Part shown: one piece after another, positions 1 to 12,121 of the stretch
Position numbering within the stretch: position 1 is the stretch's first letter
Layout: every line of letters begins with the position of its first letter
DNA from: Plasmodiophora brassicae
Taxonomy: Eukaryota > Endomyxa: Phytomyxea > Phytomyxea > Plasmodiophorida
DNA length: 64,000 nt
Assembly (NCBI GenBank): GCA_036867785.1
Contig: CP145418.1
Span: forward strand, 682,001 to 746,000
Direction: 5' to 3'
Notes under the pieces: model-generated
What the model was told of the DNA's origin: nothing
Databases searched by the model: none
The model's input: the letters and a program-made list of their open reading frames with translations, nothing else
Translations under genes and position numbers: made by a program

Positions 1-2781
1 ATATACCCGTGTCTGTGCGACGTTGCTGACTCTGCGTTCAGGACTGGATGTCTGGTTTCGTTGGGCTTGTCTCTATAGTTACGCCGACCACACCTGCTCC
101 GCGCAGTGCATCTCGAGAAGAAGACATGGCCGTTGCTGGGACACCTCTCGAACTCCTTCAGGGCGTGATTATCGCTGTGTGGACACTCTACGCCTCCAAA
201 TACGAAAGCGAGTTTCGCGCGCATATTCCTACTTGCGTCCAGTGTATTTGGGCGCTTCTTGTATCCAGCAGTGACGCTGCTCCTCGAAACGAGGCTGTTG
301 TTGCTCCTGCTTTACAATTTCTGGCCGTTGTCATTCGTGCCCCATGGCACCGGACTTTGTTCTCTGCTCCAGGCCAGCTTGAAGCTCTAGCGCAGCACGT
401 CATCTTACCGAATCTTCGTCTGAGCCCCGCTGACCAGGACCAGTTCACAGTGTAAGCCAGATGTGTGTATGGCTAGATGGTTTGTTAATGCTCCCCTTAG
501 GGATCCTGTCGAGTACGTTAGGAAGGACTCGGAAGGCGCAGACCAACAGACTCGTCGGCGATTGACATGCGACCTCGTTCGTGCTATCAAAGTTCAGTTC
601 CAAAATGAAATCACCGATATTCTTGGGAAGGCAGTAGCAACCCTTATGCAGGTCTGGTATCTATTCGACCTGCGTCTTGTCTGGATACTGACAGGCCTGC
701 GTGTCCAGGAGTATGCCATATCTCCCGCAACTGGATGGGTTTCGAAGGATGCCGCAATGTATGTCGTTGTTGCTCTGTCTGTGCAAGGGCACACGGTTGC
801 GCAAGGTGCCACTCAAATCGCGGACAACATCGACGTGGCCCAGTTCTACAATCAGCACGTCCTGACTGAACTTACTGCTGAACCTGTCCGCTTTTCTGAC
901 CGACGTCTCGTTCTGTGATGTGATCTGACAATTGGTACAGATGGCCGACTTTCCCATCTTGAAAGCAGACGCGATCAAATTTGTCATCATTTTCCGGTCG
1001 CACCTGCCTGTTCAGCAGTGCCGAGATCTGATACCCACTTTGACACGGTATGCCATCGTTTCTCTGTCGTTTTCAAGAGGGGTGTAACTTCTCGAGACAA
1101 CAGTCACTTGGCGTCGCCTTCTTTCGTTGTTCACTCGTACGCGGCGACTGCCATCGAGAGGTTGCTTGCCTTGCCAAACATCATAACAAGGCCAACGCTC
1201 CAGCCACACCTGTCGTCCCTTCTAACAGCCCTGTTCAGGTAACGTTCTGGTTTACTACGCGAAACGCTTCTTAATGGTCATTGACAGCGCCCTTGATCAC
1301 GACGAGTCCGAAGAAAACGATTACATCATGAAAGCCATTATGCGGGTTCTCCATGTCGGGGCGGCTGATGTGCAACCGTTTCTGGACGCGCTGCTTCACA
1401 AGTACGTGATGTTTCATTATAACGGGTCTGCGCTAATTTAACGATGATTTCACAGATTGACATCGACACTTGTTCGCGTTGCGAGCAACCCTCGTAACCC
1501 AATGTTCAACCATTACCTGTTCGAATGTGTTGCTGTCCTGATTCGGAATACGTGCATCGACCGCCATGATTTGGTTCGAATCGACCTGCAACTGACGCAG
1601 CACGATACCTGAAACCGGTATGTCTAGGTACCCACGTTCCAGGATGCCGTGATCCCTCCGTTTAAAACAATGCTACGAGCTCAGGAGTCGTGCAGCGAAT
1701 TTGGTCCTTGTATGTGCACAGCGAGTTCGTTCTGTCTTGGCGATTCCCCTTACAGTGGCTACAGATGTGTTCCAGATCCTGTGCCAGCTCCTGCGATATA
1801 CCGGGCAAGCATTGCCGCCCGTGTTCGAGTCCATGTTCCCCAGCGTGCTGGCCCCGCCGCTCTGGGATTCCCCTGGAAATGTTCATGCGCTTACGCTTCT
1901 CATCAGGGAATATCTGGCGAAGCCTGCGTAAGCGCGTGCATGAGGCAATGCTCAATCGAGCTAATCGTACCCGCAGGTTTGTATCAACTCTTTGCGCAGG
2001 AGATGTTGGTCGTGGGTGGCTGGACGGGATCCTGGGAATCTTCCAGAAACTGATCGCATCCAAGCTGAACGACAAGTACGGGCTTCAGCTGCTGACATCG
2101 TTGGTTCGCACGGTGCCGTGGGACGTCCTGCAACCCAGCTTCAAGCAAGTCCTGGTGCTTCTGTTTACGCGCGCGCAACAGTCGATGACAGCCCAGTTCG
2201 GACGCTCTCTGTGCGTCTTCCTGTCCGAAATGATCTGCGTTCGTGGCCTTCCGACGTTGTGGAAGGAAATCGAAGCTCTGCAGGTCGGCCTGGCCGTCAC
2301 CTCCTTGTCGAAACTCCTGCTGTCGCATGTTGGATCCGTTGTCGACCATCTGGAACGGAAGACCGTCGCGGTTGCCCTGGTCCATGCCGTCGGACCGCAA
2401 TCCATCGAAGTTGTCCTGAGCGCAGGTCCAGCCGGCGAGAGATTCTGGGCGGACGCCCTGGACAAGCTCGTCGACCTGCTCGAGATCATATCCGGTGGGG
2501 CAGACGTTGCTACCGCTGCCGACCCTGCAGAATCCATCCTGAGCCAGCTCGAGGAGGCCGGTGGGTACTCGGCCTCGTACAACCGTCTCGCATTCGCCAG
2601 CGCCCCTGCAAAGGACCCGTTCCCGAACACTGACGTTGTCCAAATGTTCACCCAAGCCCTGGCGGAGGCGTCGCGCCTGCGTCCAGGCAAGTTGCAGAGC
2701 GTGATGGGCACGCACCTACCGCCCGCCAGGTGCGTTCGTATCCAGGAGATCTGCAGCGGCCATCTTGTGCAACTGGCGTGA
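1..2781 (+). CDS. CSE1: Exportin-2 (CSE1/CAS), 3' part; 5' end outside window
   Basis: HEAT-repeat exportin that returns importin-alpha to the cytoplasm with RanGTP. The conceptual protein follows CSE1 from its middle to its C-terminus: an Y-x-R-x-D/S-E-G-x-D-x-x-T-R-R-R segment near 510-560, KDAAMYVV near 750, [10 protein letters not shown] near 950, [14 protein letters not shown] near 1130, [11 protein letters not shown] near 1320 and [13 protein letters not shown] near 2040. The gene is cut by short GT-AG introns, for example 452-500, 652-708, 886-940, 1048-1103, 1239-1287 and 1402-1455, with more near 1600-1980. The last exon runs from about 1980 to the stop at 2781. The N-terminal exons lie upstream of the window. 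VFL3 follows 200 bp downstream on the same strand. Family assignment is firm; exact joins between 1560 and 1980 are less so. Confidence 0.93.
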
Positions 2782-2980
2782 TTGTGACGCACCAGAGTGA
2801 CGAAACGATGCCCAACCGTAATACAGGTTCAGCATTCTGCAATTAGTACGGTTTACAAGTCTGGGACGGCCTGCCCGCTGGGCCCCTGGCCAGGTGGACC
2901 GGTGGGCAGCGCCCAACTGCCGGGGTGTTCGTTGCAAGGCCCGTTGGCGTTGTCCCCAGGGGGCCGGACGCCGTTCCCGG

Positions 2981-4918
2981 ATGTCGTCTCGCGTCGAGCA
3001 GCACGCCGACCTGACGTCGCACAGTGTCGATTATGCATTGTACTCGGCGATCGTCGACGACGAACTGATCGTCGAGGCGGAACAGAAGAGCAACGGCCAG
3101 CGATGGTCGGGCGTGTTCACGGCCAAATGTAATGTTTGTCGACCCCGTTTGGTGTCTGGGACGCCCGTGTCAACGCGTCGCCTTAGATATCGAGGACATG
3201 ACCGCGAACACGGGCAACGTGAAGAAGTTCTCCGTCTTTGTCAACATGCTGTGGGCCGCATTGCGAGGGTCGACAGATTCGGTCTTCGTCGACCTGCTGA
3301 CCGCGAGCGACCTCGAAAGCCTCCGATCGAGGACGGCGGGACCGCAGTCTAACGGCAGACCGGGGTTCAGTCACGTCGTCAGTCACGCGCCAGCCGGTAC
3401 GGGTCGCTAACCTGTCCCGTTTGGCAGAACGCAGCGGAAGCCATCTAAACCCAACAACAAACGCTACCTCATCCTGACATACACTGTCGAGTTCGACAGG
3501 TACGTTTGCGTCACCGCTGCCTGCTCAGCTACGAATGAACGTTGCTCTCGGGCAGAGTGCATTACCCGCTGATGTTGAAGCACAGCGAGGTGCCCGAGAC
3601 CGAGGCGTTGCAGAGGACCATCCAGCGCCTGCGCGCTGAACTGGCCACTGCGAAGAGTTCCAGGCACCAGCCCGATCGTCAGCAGTCCGGTATCGCTGGC
3701 GAACGGACCATCCCGCAGACGAGCTCGTCGTGACTGATGGTCGTCATCGCACAGACCTGCTCGACAAACTCCAGGCGGAAAATAGGCGCCTGGCCCAGAT
3801 GGTGGATGATTCGGTCTGTGAACGTGCCGGTCGTTGGCCCCGCCGGGGTTCGACACGTTGTCGCTGACCTGGGAACCCTGTAGGTATCCACTGCCGAGCA
3901 GCGCCTGGCCGATGCCCAGGCCGAGATCGGCGATCTGCACGCGGCCCTGTCCAGCGAGAGAGCCAAAGTGCAGGCGCTCACGAAGCAGCTCGAGAAACTT
4001 CGCCTGGAGTCCATGCAGAAACCGGTCCGCAAGCCGGCGACGTCGTCGTTGCCAAGGTACAGTCCATGGCAGGATTCATTGTGACCCATCCAATGGCAAA
4101 CATCCCTTTGCAGCGGTAGCCAGCGGAGGCGGTCGCCGTCCGCCACCGGTTCCGCCTCTTCGACACGGAGGAAACCGCTTGTTTCAAGGGCACAACCTGT
4201 TCCTCGAAGCCCCGCATTGATGGGCAAGGGGCAGGCAGCAACGTCGCCGATGACGCGGGGCCGGCCCCGTTCGCGATCACGCGGGACGACTGTGAGCCCG
4301 GCGCCGTCGTCCAGCCGTCGTTCGCACCCCGTCCTGGATCGCAGCAGTCCTTCGAGGACAGGGCGCAGCCGATCGCCAAGGGTGCCTGCGCCTCGATTCG
4401 ACCCGACCGCCTACGTTCGGGAACGGGCACACAAGCTGCGGTCGGGATCCAGCCGATCCCCGAGCCCTTGGACGAGTCAGGCGGCCAATAGCTCTCCAGC
4501 CAGGTCCCCACCCATCAATGCACAACACGAACAGGGGCTGAAGTGGCATCCATGCAGGAGTCGCGGGCGATCGTCTTCGAGAGGGTTCACAGCGGGCGAG
4601 CGTTCACCCGCAGCAAGATCGCCAGGCAGCGGCAAAGAGAACAGCGCTCGGCAAGCGCAAACACGGACGCAGCCGGTTCTACGATCCGCAAGCGAACGCC
4701 TGATGCCGAAGCGAACTCTCGACGAACGCAAGGCGCTCCCGCCCCGGATCGACGACGACGACAGGAGCCCGTCGCCCGACGGCGCCAATAGCCGGACGTC
4801 CACCTGCGATCGCGTACGAACCGCGGGCCAGATCCGGGACCTAGACGCCCGCCTCAACGAGCTGCAGCGTTTCCTCAAGGTCGCCAAGAGCTCGTCGGCG
4901 CGTGCGCTTAATCACTAG
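2981..4918 (+). CDS. VFL3: CCDC61/VFL3 basal-body protein
   Basis: CCDC61 (VFL3 in Chlamydomonas) is a SAS-6/XRCC4-fold coiled-coil protein that organises basal bodies. Visible in order: an N-terminal head (DYALYSAIVDDELIVEAEQ, then an IEDMTANTGN segment and LDLLT-like DLLTASDLESLR), the conserved NKRYLILTYTVEFDR, VHYPL, a heptad-rich region (STAEQRLADAQAEIGDL near 3890-4030), a basic Arg/Ser/Pro-rich tail with RFDPTAYVRER near 4400, and the C-terminal DLDARLNELQRFL helix. Introns at 3129-3186, 3365-3427 and 3500-3555 restore the family reading frame; further small introns lie near 3735, 3830 and 4060. The ATG at 2981 opens the frame just before the head domain. Presence of this gene implies a flagellated stage. 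Confidence 0.88.
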
Positions 4919-4922
4919 ACTG

Positions 4923-5034
4923 CCTATCGAATCGTTGCACCAGGAGAGATGTTGACTGGCCTATCGAATCCGTTGCACCAGGAGAGATGTTGACGGGCCT
5001 ATCGAATCGTTGCACCAGGAGAGATGTTGACTGG
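4923..5034 (+). repeat. Three tandem copies of a 37-38 bp unit
   Basis: The unit begins CCTATCGAATCGTTGCACCA and starts at 4923, 4960 and 4998. Copies differ at two or three positions. It fills the space between the VFL3 stop (4918) and the SEC22 start (5114), so it lies in the VFL3 3' end or the SEC22 promoter/leader. Confidence 0.95.
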
Positions 5035-5113
5035 CCGGAAGGAGGCGTCGCAAAACGCGAACGACGGGGGAAGTCCGTGGCGTAGGGCACTGCGCCGCCC
5101 AGGTCGGATCGCG

Positions 5114-5866
5114 ATGCCGCTCCTGACCTTGCTGGGGCGGGTCCACGATGGGATGCCGCTGGCAGGGACGCAGGATTCGCACCCCGACCTGGGCGAATTC
5201 CAGCGCCAGGCCAAGGCGATACTGAATTCGCTGACGCACTCGTCGCCGGCCCGGTCGATCATCTCGTCGCCGCCCTACGTGTACTACTATGTCATCGAGG
5301 ACGCCGTCTGCTACATTTGCATGTGCGATCCGCATTACCCGGCCCAGCTGGCGTACCAGTACCTGGAACAGGTGCAGCATCAGTTTATGCTTGCGCACGG
5401 CGACCAGGTCAACCAGTTCAGCCGGCCGTACGCGGCGATCGCTTTCGGTAGGCCCGCGCCCCCTGTTGGCTGGTTTGTGACGTGGTTGTGATGTCGCTGG
5501 GCAGACACAAGGTTGAACCGATTGCGTCGGGAGTTCCTGGATCCCAGGTCGTCCGACAACATCGCCAAGCTGAATGCGAACCTTACACAGGTGCACAATG
5601 TTATGAGGTCAAATATGAACGAGATCCTCAAACGGGGCGAGCACCTGAGCTCGCTCGAGGTACGTTCCGCGCCGGCATACCCCCGACGTTGACGCTGCCC
5701 TCACACCGCCTGGCTGTAGGACAAGACTGTCGAACTGAAGGAGGCTTCCAAGAAGTACCTGTCGACGGCGAAATGGGCGGCGTGGACGTCGGCCGTCAAG
5801 GCCTGGGCGCCGATCATCATCGTCGTATGCGTCATCATGATCATGCTCTACGTGAAACTCGGCTGA
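5114..5866 (+). CDS. SEC22: Sec22-type longin R-SNARE
   Basis: ER-Golgi vesicle SNARE. The protein starts MPLLTLLGRVHDGMPLA, the typical longin start with V-x-D-G-x-P-L, followed by a longin core (VIEDAVCYICMCD, LAYQYLEQVQHQF, SRPYAAIAF). After the intron at 5448-5504 come the Sec22 R-SNARE segment (LNRLRREFLD, IAKLNANLTQVHNVM, NMNEILKRGEHLSSLE) with its central arginine in LKRGE. One more intron precedes the juxtamembrane helix, and a C-terminal membrane anchor (APIIIVVCVIMIMLYVKL) ends at the stop. Upstream in-frame codons exist back to 5024, but the ATG at 5114 matches family starts. It is the third plus-strand gene in a row. Confidence 0.92.
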
Positions 5867-6024
5867 TCGACACGGCCCCCCACCCAAACGTCTAAACTTG
5901 CAATATATTGTACGAGCGTCGCCGGTGCCCGAATCGTCCGCCACGATGCCCGATCGCCCGGCAGCATCGCGTGGTGTCGCGCCTCCCGTTTGCCGGCCAC
6001 GAAGGTGTGTCTCCGCCACATCGA

Positions 6025-6927
6025 ATGGCGAACGTTCGCGACGCAAAACGGCGTGCCGGTGGGAAAAACGCGGGCGGGCGTCACCGCAAATTGATGCCGC
6101 TGCCGAATCGACGTGACGCGCGGCGACGCCGGAAGCGTCGTGGTCGTCGCGGGCCGGCGGTCACGCGCGCCCAGCGGTGCGTAACGTCGCCTGCGTTTTT
6201 GAGGTCACGGTTCGACCGTGACGGCGCCGTGGTCGCCGCGCTAGTGAAGCCGTCCCGGAACCTGACGCAGGTGGCGCCGCGCGGGTTGTCTCGCAGGGCC
6301 CGGTCGGCCTGCTTCATTCCGCAATGGATGTTCCCGCTCCTGATGAAGACGCTGGGCATATCGCCTGACTTCCTCCGGCTGGCGGCGGTCAACCTGGCCT
6401 GCCACGCGGCCATCGGCAAACTCGTGCGATGGCGACACTGTGAGTTTGAGCAAGCGCTCGACAAGAACGGCGTGATCTACTACCTTGGGACGAATGCTCT
6501 AACGGCGCCTTGGCACAGTCAGGCCGTCCTGCACGAGATCCGCATCGGAGGGTCGGCCTGCAGGTCGGCGAAAGTCGTATCGAGGGAGCCTGTCGCCGGA
6601 GCGACCTTCTTGACTGGGCAACACACCATTGTCGACCTGAGACCACGCTCCTTCCTGCCCTCACGCTATACGCTGCATATCAGCGGGGCGCTCCCCACTC
6701 TGGACGTTGTTCTCGAAGCGAGCAGCGACGACGGGCGCACGTGGGACTCGCTCGACTGGACGCCTCACGACTGGACGTGCTGGACGCCCACAACAACGTC
6801 GATTCGGCTGACGGCAGAGTTCGCATACAGCATGTTTCGTCTAGTCGCCAAACAGCGAACGTTCATTTCGTGCTTCGACCTTCACGGCACCCTCTTTGAG
6901 AGCACCGTTGGCGGCAGGCACCCGTGA
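6025..6927 (+). CDS. Discoidin-like (F5/8 type C) domain protein
   Basis: About 300 aa. The first 80 residues are very basic and probably disordered. The C-terminal half resembles the F5/8 type C / SAD1-UNC-like fold seen in HECTD1 and many protist proteins: DKNGVIYYLGTN, then PW, REPV, a SFLPSRYTLHIS segment, SSDDGRTWDSL and a final CFDLHGTLFE strand. No HECT, BTB or signal peptide is seen. Such modules bind peptides or glycans; the partner here is unknown. The frame stays open back to 5908, so the start is uncertain; the ATG at 6025 is the first with no clear upstream coding look. Its 3' end is 48 bp from the convergent CASP gene. Confidence 0.62.
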   Translation: MANVRDAKRRAGGKNAGGRHRKLMPLPNRRDARRRRKRRGRRGPAVTRAQRCVTSPAFLRSRFDRDGAVVAALVKPSRNLTQVAPRGLSRRARSACFIPQWMFPLLMKTLGISPDFLRLAAVNLACHAAIGKLVRWRHCEFEQALDKNGVIYYLGTNALTAPWHSQAVLHEIRIGGSACRSAKVVSREPVAGATFLTGQHTIVDLRPRSFLPSRYTLHISGALPTLDVVLEASSDDGRTWDSLDWTPHDWTCWTPTTTSIRLTAEFAYSMFRLVAKQRTFISCFDLHGTLFESTVGGRHP

Positions 6928-6974
6928 TGCGTTGTTTTAAATACAGCCAGGCGGTCGTTCAGCAGCGGTGCTAC

Positions 6975-9799
6975 TTAGTCAGCGAGATGCAGAGTGCCCT
7001 GCTTCGGGCAATGGGAAATGAACGTGTGCGTGACCAGTGACACGAACACGAGCAGATGGAGCGCCAGCATATAGAAGAACGTCCCGGTTCGTAACGTCTT
7101 GTTACCCAGGACCATCTTGGCGGAATTGAAGATCACTTTCTCCATAACGTTCAGGTTCGCGTATCTGCATGAGCACAGCGGATCAACGATTTGGACTTCG
7201 AAGGAGCAACAGATGGACCCTTGCTGGCGTTGAGCTTTCGTATAGTTTGTGAACGGGTTCTGCCGCTCGTTGAAGAGCGTTTCATACTTGTTCACTGTGG
7301 GATCGTTGGATATCGACGCATTGCCGGCCTCGATGTCGTCTGCGACTAGTCAGAACATATATACGGAAGGAGAGCAAAGGCGACGAATCATTACCCGCGT
7401 TGCCTCGACGATTAAACGTTTGTATCTGCCTCAGTTTCTGGTAGAGCTTCTCATTGTCTGCCTGCAGAGATGCAAGCTGTGCGGAAAGGGTCTGGCAGCG
7501 ACCCTCGGCGGCTGCCTTTTCCGCTTCCATGGCTTGAGCCGCTTTTTTATACCGATCTCGCTGAAACAGAAGAATCTGGTCTGGAGCATCGATGTCTGCC
7601 TTATCTGAGAGAAGGGCGGCTTGAACAACTGCACAAGTCGAAATGAGCCACAGCGCAACGAGTACCCACAGCAGCAGCGGTTGTACCGTTGGCTGATTTG
7701 GAACTATGCGAGGCCAAGCTATGCTCGAGCTCCCGTATGGTCGCGTTGAGACGAACGATTTCTTCAGTGGCCTCCTTCAGGCCGTTGTTCGTTTCGGAAA
7801 GCTGCTCACCGATGGAAATGTTCTCACATCGTAGCCTGGGGTGGCGTTAGAGAAACTGGGATAAGCAATTAGACATAACGAGAAACCTGGCCAAGTCTGA
7901 TTCAAGCTTCTGATTCTTCTGAAGCAGCGTCCGTTCAAGAGCGGTGTCCTGGTGGTCGCCCTCGTCTTCGGCACTATTGAACTGGACTACCTATAACGTT
8001 TTTCAACGCACGGAACTGTTGGGCGTATCGTACTCCAGAGCCGCCCCGACCTGAAGTAATTTCAGCTGGGTTTTGACTCGAGCGAATTCCTCGGCGGATG
8101 GTAATGACGACAGGGCCTCCTAAGAAACAGACCAGATCAGCTGGACTGTTTGATACATCTTCGAAGGCAGATAGGTACCTGAAGCATAGCAATCTGTCCG
8201 TGACACTCGGCCAGTTCGGCAGCATGGCGACGCTCTAAGACGTCCCGACTTTCTTCATCTTGAACGTTTCGAGCCCGGTATGTGGCAATTTGTGAGCGCG
8301 CTGCCTCAAGTTCGCGCATCGTGACCACTGAAAGACGACACGTTTACAAGCGGAATCGGTCAAGGTTTCGTTCTTCATACTTAGACGATGAGATGCATCG
8401 CTTGCTTGCTGCTTTGCTTGCAGGACGTCGGCGTTGGATGAGATGTCGGAAGCACGTTGCAGTTCGGCTTGCAGGTCAGCCTACAAATGAAACATCAAGG
8501 CGAAGCTGCGAGACAAGGCAGGGGGCGTACTTTCTCGTGCTGCAGCATCATAATGGTCGTATTCGCGCTCTGCAGCTCTTCCAGCATACGATTTGAATCA
8601 GTATCCCTCGCAGCAGCATCCTGATCTAAACAGTTGGCCTGTCAACATGGGACGCGATGCGCCCAACTGGACATTGCCTTTGCGGTCGTGGATGGCGAAT
8701 AGTTGCGACTGCAACTCATCGCATTGCGTCTGCGTCTTGAGAAGCAGATCTCGGCATCTGACTATCTGCAGAAATATAAGAACCGCGGTGAGCACGCCAT
8801 TTACCTGTTGTGGCAATACCTCTTGCTGTAGCTGCTGTTCGCGGTTCCGCGCTTCGTTTATAAGCTGGCTGCGCTCGGTCTCAAATTGCTTTGTTCGTAA
8901 TTCAAGGGTCGCCTCTAAAATCGTGTCCGATGAGGATTCGGAACCCGACGATATCGGCTACGTGTTGACCTGTTTGCTGGGAAGCGTTCTGTTCCAACTC
9001 CCGTATCCTGTCTTCGAGGCGTCGGATCGTAACCTGGACAAGGCATAGGATAAGGTTCCATTACTCCCGTTTCAAGAATGCTCACATACGAACCTCCTGA
9101 TTTTTCATCTTGCTAAATTCCTTGTCGTACTCTCTGATCTGGCCTTGAAGCGCTTTGACAGTTTTCTGTAACATTTGGCGGGTGAGGAATGACGCAAGTC
9201 ATTATGCTACCGACCCAACCTGATCCTGAGTATGTTGAACGGCTCGCTGAAGCATTGGCACAGGATCCGGCAACGGATACAGGAGCGAGTAAACCTAGGA
9301 ACGGCACGATCAGCAAGTATAACGTGCAATGAACAGCATTTACCTGCGTAAAGCACGTTTCAGCGTAAACGGCACGTTTCGTCAGTTCGTCAATCTCCTT
9401 CTGAAACGCACGAATTGCATCGGTCGTTGCTTTCTGTGAGCAAGGGCTTCCCTAAGGGAATTACAAAGGCGCCGTTATAGCAATGATCACCTTGGACTGA
9501 TCAGGATCTCCGGCAGCGGTCTTCATGGCCTTCAGCAAATCGCTAAGGCCTTTCCGGGCCTGTTTGCTGCGCTCCTCATTGCCGCTCCTACTGACGGTTC
9601 AGATACAGGATACCACGGCGGCACAGACGTACAGCGCTAGGGCCTGACGGTCAATTATGGGACGCAGAGCGTCCAGCCCGAGTTCTGGCCATGTAATTCA
9701 GTATCGTACGCCATATAGCACGGCGCCAAACGCCAGACCTGTCCATGCAGTCAGGACAGCCTGAGGTGTCGCAGATTCGGTCAATGGCTCGTCAGCCAT
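6975..9799 (-). CDS. Golgi CASP-type coiled-coil tail-anchored protein
   Basis: CASP/CUX1-alternative-product family, a golgin of COPI tethering. Reading 5' to 3' on the minus strand: MADEPLTES near 9799, short helical exons including AFQKEIDELTKRAVYAETCF (about 9350-9420), a long chain of small coiled-coil exons, then SLQADNEKLYQKLRQIQ near 7440, NPFTNYTKAQRQQ near 7240 and the membrane end LGNKTLRTGTFFYMLALHLL near 7050. That tail is the CASP hallmark (LGNK-x-x-R-T-x-x-F-F-Y, then a transmembrane helix). The gene is split into roughly a dozen exons by introns of about 50-60 bp, so exact joins are approximate. A longer in-frame start at 9928 is possible. Convergent with the discoidin-like gene. 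Confidence 0.8.
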
Positions 9800-10180
9800 T
9801 GCGGAATTGTGACGCGCTCGACGAAAACCAACGCCAGACGTATTATCCGCATCGCTCCGGGTTCGTATTTTTGGCCACCTGAAAACGGGTCTGGACTCTG
9901 GACTGCTGCTACCAACGTGGTCCGTCACCGAGACGCAGCGCCGTGACGATACCGCAATAGAAACGACGCTCTTATTATGCCCGGGCCAGTAGCAATTTCA
10001 AATAGAGATGCGACAGCGTTTCAAGTCAATATTAATCGAGCAGTAGTCAACGTCCTGACACCGTTTGCCATCGGTACGTCAAATGGACGCAAGAGCCTCT
10101 AGAAACGTGGGCAACGTGGGGTACCCGTTTATCTGTAGCTGGCGGCGTGGCCTGCGAACTCTGCGCCGCGCTGGATCAGG

Positions 10181-11945
10181 ATGCGGCCAAACGAGGTTAT
10201 CCTCCCGACGGAGTCCGCCGCGCAGTCCGTGGGCAAGGCAACCTGCACTTTCGCGAACGTCCCCTCAAGCACGTTCGCGACGATGACCATCGGGTTTAAC
10301 TGCCCGAAATGCGGCTCTGCCAACACGAAGAGCCGTAGGACCGCTTCCAGTTCAACCGTTGACAACGCGTCTGACGGTATTATCAACATCATGTAAGCCG
10401 CGAAGTCGCAATGTCGTAGGGCACGTATGCACTTTACGACGATGATGCAGGAGCTATTGTTGCAAGTGTAAGCTCGCCTGGTCTCGAGGCATTGAGCAAC
10501 CTGATAGAACGCGAATAATGCGTTCGAGAAACAAGTCTGAAATCCGAGGGGTACTATCGCCGTCACGCGACGTCAGTGACGACGACACGACTGACAGTGA
10601 TGAATTCGTTGACGGTACGGATTCGTATCACGTATCACCGATTGGAGTTTCTGCTGCTTATTCACGATTCTGAAGCTGCTGGGCGTGCACCTTCTGCAGC
10701 GCCTCGAGGACACATTGAAGAGTGTGCCAACTGTAACGTCATAATATCCCATCAGGACCCAGGTTCGCACCGATTGGTATTAAGTAATGATCTAATGATG
10801 AATAACGTTGCGCGATAGTGTTCCTGTGCAGTAACGGGTGTGGTAGATCGTTCCACATGCAGTGCGTTCATGATCCTTTGAATGGGTCGTTGGTTTGCCA
10901 ACGATGCACAAACAAGCCTGAATCAGGCGAGATGACCACAGCGGCAGCACGGACCGCCTTCCTTAACGAGTGTCGTGAAGTTATCCGTTCCGTCATGGCC
11001 AACGAGAAAGACCACGACGTCCAGCTGCCTGGCTTGTACGACCGTGTCGCGTAGTTCTCCGTCTCTGTGACCTGCTATTAACGAGTATATGTCAGTTCTG
11101 GAGCGTGGCCGCAATCGTGTCAGTTCCGCGTCGAGAGCCTACCGCCTGCATCGTCAACCTGCAACGACGGCCAATCGGCATCGTCATCTTCTGCTCTACT
11201 GGCATCCATTCGGACAGCATGGAAAACTCTTCAAATGGATCTACCTGACGATTTGCGATCGTCTCCGTCTGCGTTCGTTTATTATTAGTCCGGCGCTATG
11301 TAGGTTCCTCGGTCAATCTAATCGTATTGCGCTACAGAGATCTGGATTCTATCACCGAAACGAATTTGAATTCGGCAGGATTTCATTTCCTTGATGGCTT
11401 GCTGCGGAAGGTCCTGCAAATACGGTCGTTCACGATGTAAGCGTACGCTGTGTGTCTGGAGTAGTAGTACGGGTCGCTGACATTGTCATAGGGAATCGAA
11501 GGCGCAGGAGTCGGCAGGTTCATGGCAAGCTGTCTTCCATGCGTCACGCGCGTTGGGGATCGACGAAGAGTATGTCCATTGTCGAGTTGAGCGCAGCTCT
11601 CTCACTGATATTCGTTCCGCGTGAATCAGGGTGATCAAGGCGGCCGAGGGTGCCCTGCAGGGTCTGATGGCTGTCGGTGAGTTTCGCGACGCTCTGAAAC
11701 CGGACAAGCCAAACAAGAGGCCCCTGCGACAAAAGGACACGGAAACGTGGACCGTGGAGCGTGTCATCCAGTTCCTTCACGACAACGACCTATCCGAGCT
11801 GGATTCGATGTTCACCTCCAACGGCGTGGACGGCGTCACGTTGCTTGACCTGACCTACGAGGACCTCAAGGACGACCTCGAACTGGCGGACGAGGGCTTG
11901 ATCCGCCGCCTGCTTGATGCAGTCGATCGAATCAAGGACCAATGA
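10181..11945 (+). CDS. PHD finger and SAM domain protein with an N-terminal zinc ribbon
   Basis: Likely chromatin reader. The first exon (ATG 10181) contains CPKCGS near 10300 and the next exon contains CCKCK near 10455, a possible zinc ribbon, followed by an acidic DVSDDDTTDSDE stretch. Exons at about 10680-10790 and 10820-11040 join into a PHD finger: CANCNVIISHQDP, then LFLCSNGCGRSFHMQC and CQRC. The last exon carries a SAM domain (WTVERVIQFLHDNDL, DGVTLLDLTYEDLKDDL, ending RRLLDAVDRIKDQ). A plausible intron (10797-10817, joined to a donor near 10762) restores the PHD frame. Middle exons at 11090-11570 are harder to place. PHD plus SAM could tether to a Polycomb-like SAM polymer, but that is only inference. 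Confidence 0.66.
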
Positions 11946-12121
11946 AGTTGTGTCATGTCTGTCGTTATACGGCAAATGCTCTACCGGTCGTCGATCGTAC
12001 ATCTGTGGATACTGGTGGAGTCGGGGCGCCGCTAGTCGACCGGCCGGGGTCGCATGAGACAGAGTACCCTGATCGGTCCGCGCTAGGCTTGCGTTGGCGT
12101 CCTCCAGTGAACGTCGACTTC

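Noticed and set aside
5908-6024. Extended N-terminus of the discoidin-like protein
   Set aside because: Open frame only; Arg/Pro composition like shadow frames and very close to the SEC22 end.
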